The notes under the pieces: generated by a model | Seen by the model: only the letters and a program-made list of their open reading frames with translations | Told to the model about the DNA's origin: nothing | Databases searched by the model: none | Source of the DNA: Roseilinea sp034431495 | GTDB taxonomy: Bacteria > Chloroflexota > Anaerolineae > J036 > Brachytrichaceae | Direction of reading: 5' to 3' | DNA length: 13,323 nt | Assembly (NCBI GenBank): GCA_034431495.1 | Contig: DAOUDB010000100.1 | Span: 1 to 13,323, forward strand | Translations under genes and position numbers: made by a program | Shown here: positions 12,258-13,323 of the stretch, piece after piece | Numbering within the stretch: position 1 is the first letter of the stretch | Layout: every line of letters begins with the position of its first letter

Positions 12258-13265
12258 CGCAAGCCCCTGCGGCACACCGACACAAGCGACACACAGGCCG
12301 AGACGTTGGAACAAGAGCGGAGCGCCGATGGCAACCCATCCGCCAATCAGGGTGTAACGCGCATAGCGCAACGTGTAGGAGAGCAGATCGTCCTGGCGCG
12401 GGAAGATTTGCCCAAGCACGAACCAGATAAGCACCAACACCGCCAGGCCAAGCGCGAAGCGCGCCATGCGCCGGCCGATCGTCCCATCGGCACTGAAGGA
12501 ACCGCGCCGAGACAGCGCCGCCAGGCCGGCCATGAAGCCAAACCATGTGCCGGCAGCCGTCACGCTGGTGTCGAGCGACATGGGGTTGAGGGGCGGGCCG
12601 TCGGGCGCATTGAGCAGCGCCGTCTGCGCCCAGGCAGCCGGCAACTGCCAGTCGCCCTGCGCTTGCGCGACCAGCCAGGCCGGCAAGACCAGCGCGAGCG
12701 ATGTCACACAGGCAACCGCTATCTGACGGCTGACGGTCAAACGGGTGAGCCACGCGCCAACCGGACGCTCCAGGGCAACACATCCGACGACAATGGCGAC
12801 ACCGATCGCCCAGCCGGCCAGCACATCGCTGGGGAAGTGCACCCCCAGATACAGACGCGACACGCCGATCGAAAAGACCAGCGTCGCTGCAACCGCCCAG
12901 AACCATGGCCGACGCGCTGCGCCGGCCAGCGCGCCCCACACACTGGCCGAGATCTGCGAGTGACCCGACGGCAACCCGAAGGTTGATTCCGTGGCATGGG
13001 CTGCGACTCTGGGGCTGTACCAGTACGGGCGCGGCCCGACGAAGAGCATTTTCAGAAGCGCGTTTGCGCCGGTAGTGACCAGCAGCACCACTCCCACGCG
13101 CACACCCAGCCGCGCATCGACGCTCCAGTAGAGCAACGGCACAAGCAGAAGAAAGAAACCTTCCGAGCCAAAGAAACTGAGGGCGTGAAACAGGGCAGCC
13201 GGCCCGTCACCCAGACCCTGCAACGCCAGAACGATGTCGATCCCTAGATTCCAGATGTTTTCCAT
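12009..13265 (-). CDS. PAP2-family membrane phosphatase with antisense C-terminal extension
   Basis: A 418-residue membrane protein whose first 160 residues are a PAP2 (type 2 phosphatidic acid phosphatase) domain. It carries all three motifs: K72 to R79-P80 (K-x6-R-P), P-S-G-H102 and S136-R137 with H143 and D147. Members remove phosphate from lipid phosphates or undecaprenyl diphosphate at the membrane. Residues 160-330 are further helices, including a pair near 268-325. The family-like part ends near residue 330 (L-L-F-Q-R-L-G-L). The last 82 residues are encoded antisense to the end of the surface-protein gene, are rich in H, D and R with no hydrophobic helix, and look unlike the rest. The start at 13265 gives M-E-N-I-W; no clear ribosome binding site is seen. 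Confidence 0.85.
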   Translation of the reverse strand: MENIWNLGIDIVLALQGLGDGPAALFHALSFFGSEGFFLLLVPLLYWSVDARLGVRVGVVLLVTTGANALLKMLFVGPRPYWYSPRVAAHATESTFGLPSGHSQISASVWGALAGAARRPWFWAVAATLVFSIGVSRLYLGVHFPSDVLAGWAIGVAIVVGCVALERPVGAWLTRLTVSRQIAVACVTSLALVLPAWLVAQAQGDWQLPAAWAQTALLNAPDGPPLNPMSLDTSVTAAGTWFGFMAGLAALSRRGSFSADGTIGRRMARFALGLAVLVLIWFVLGQIFPRQDDLLSYTLRYARYTLIGGWVAIGAPLLFQRLGLCVACVGVPQGLALWLRFVADDGHEHFHSRLDLVDGHERRADRRVVHGDLHGVGDLPLQDCHLHRVDEGVRATGRQIAAPGDDTDLSCVGRLLRA

Positions 13266-13292
13266 GGCAGCATTGAAGCATAGATAAAGAAT

Positions 13293-13321
13293 CGGCCCGG
13301 GCGCTGCGCGCGCCCGGGCCG
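13293..13321 (-). terminator. Strong GC hairpin at the window end, probable terminator
   Basis: A 12-bp stem (13293-13304 with 13310-13321), centred on ggcccgggcg and cgcccgggcc, has a 5-base loop. Read on the - strand it is followed by gattctttatc, a weak T-rich run, so it would end a - strand gene lying beyond the window, upstream of the PAP2 gene. It could also serve a + strand gene; the bases after it are outside the window. Confidence 0.5.
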
Positions 13322-13323
13322 CC

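Noticed and set aside
12306..12986. A 226-codon + strand frame opposite the PAP2 gene
   Set aside because: Antisense shadow; the - strand frame carries all three PAP2 motifs and membrane helices.

Overview
The window is GC-rich DNA of a free-living bacterium. I think a member of the Chloroflexota (Anaerolineae-like) is most likely. The basis is two large surface proteins built from DUF11/FN3/PKD-type repeats that end in a P-I-V tail of the kind I associate with that phylum, a Tat-exported lipoprotein dioxygenase, sugar-acid catabolic genes, and very dense GCCGGC hexamers. This is inference from protein style; there is no rRNA or other marker gene here. I see no tRNA, rRNA, CRISPR array, transposase or phage gene.

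Left part (1-2490): the 3' end of a repeat-rich surface protein, then a 270-base intergenic region with a hairpin, a 28-base-period GC repeat and a possible promoter, then a solitary MFS transporter.

Middle part (2579-6716), all on the + strand: a four-helix DUF4405-type membrane protein with duplicated histidine motifs overlaps a small two-TM protein by four bases. An OmpR-type response regulator and a HAMP histidine kinase follow, then a Tat-exported, lipid-anchored intradiol dioxygenase. The order suggests a membrane redox or envelope-sensing module, possibly with an extracytoplasmic aromatic-cleaving enzyme as output. I regard this as the least described part of the window.

Sugar-acid part (6706-9319): a 5'-truncated MalG-type sugar ABC permease with no usable start abuts the dioxygenase stop, so it looks like the remnant of a lost uptake operon. 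It converges on a dehydratase of the D-galactonate dehydratase type (enolase superfamily), with a 26-bp perfect palindrome between them. The dehydratase is divergent from a KDPG/KDPGal-type aldolase across a 204-base regulatory region. Together the two enzymes would take an aldonic acid to a 2-keto-3-deoxy intermediate and cleave it; the kinase needed by the phosphorylated route is not in the window.

Right part (9405-13323): a 950-residue, cysteine-free secreted surface protein (propeller-like N-terminus, DUF11 x3, PKD, Big_1-like) converges on a PAP2-family phosphatase on the - strand. The phosphatase reading frame runs 249 bases antisense into the end of the surface-protein gene. The window closes with a strong hairpin.
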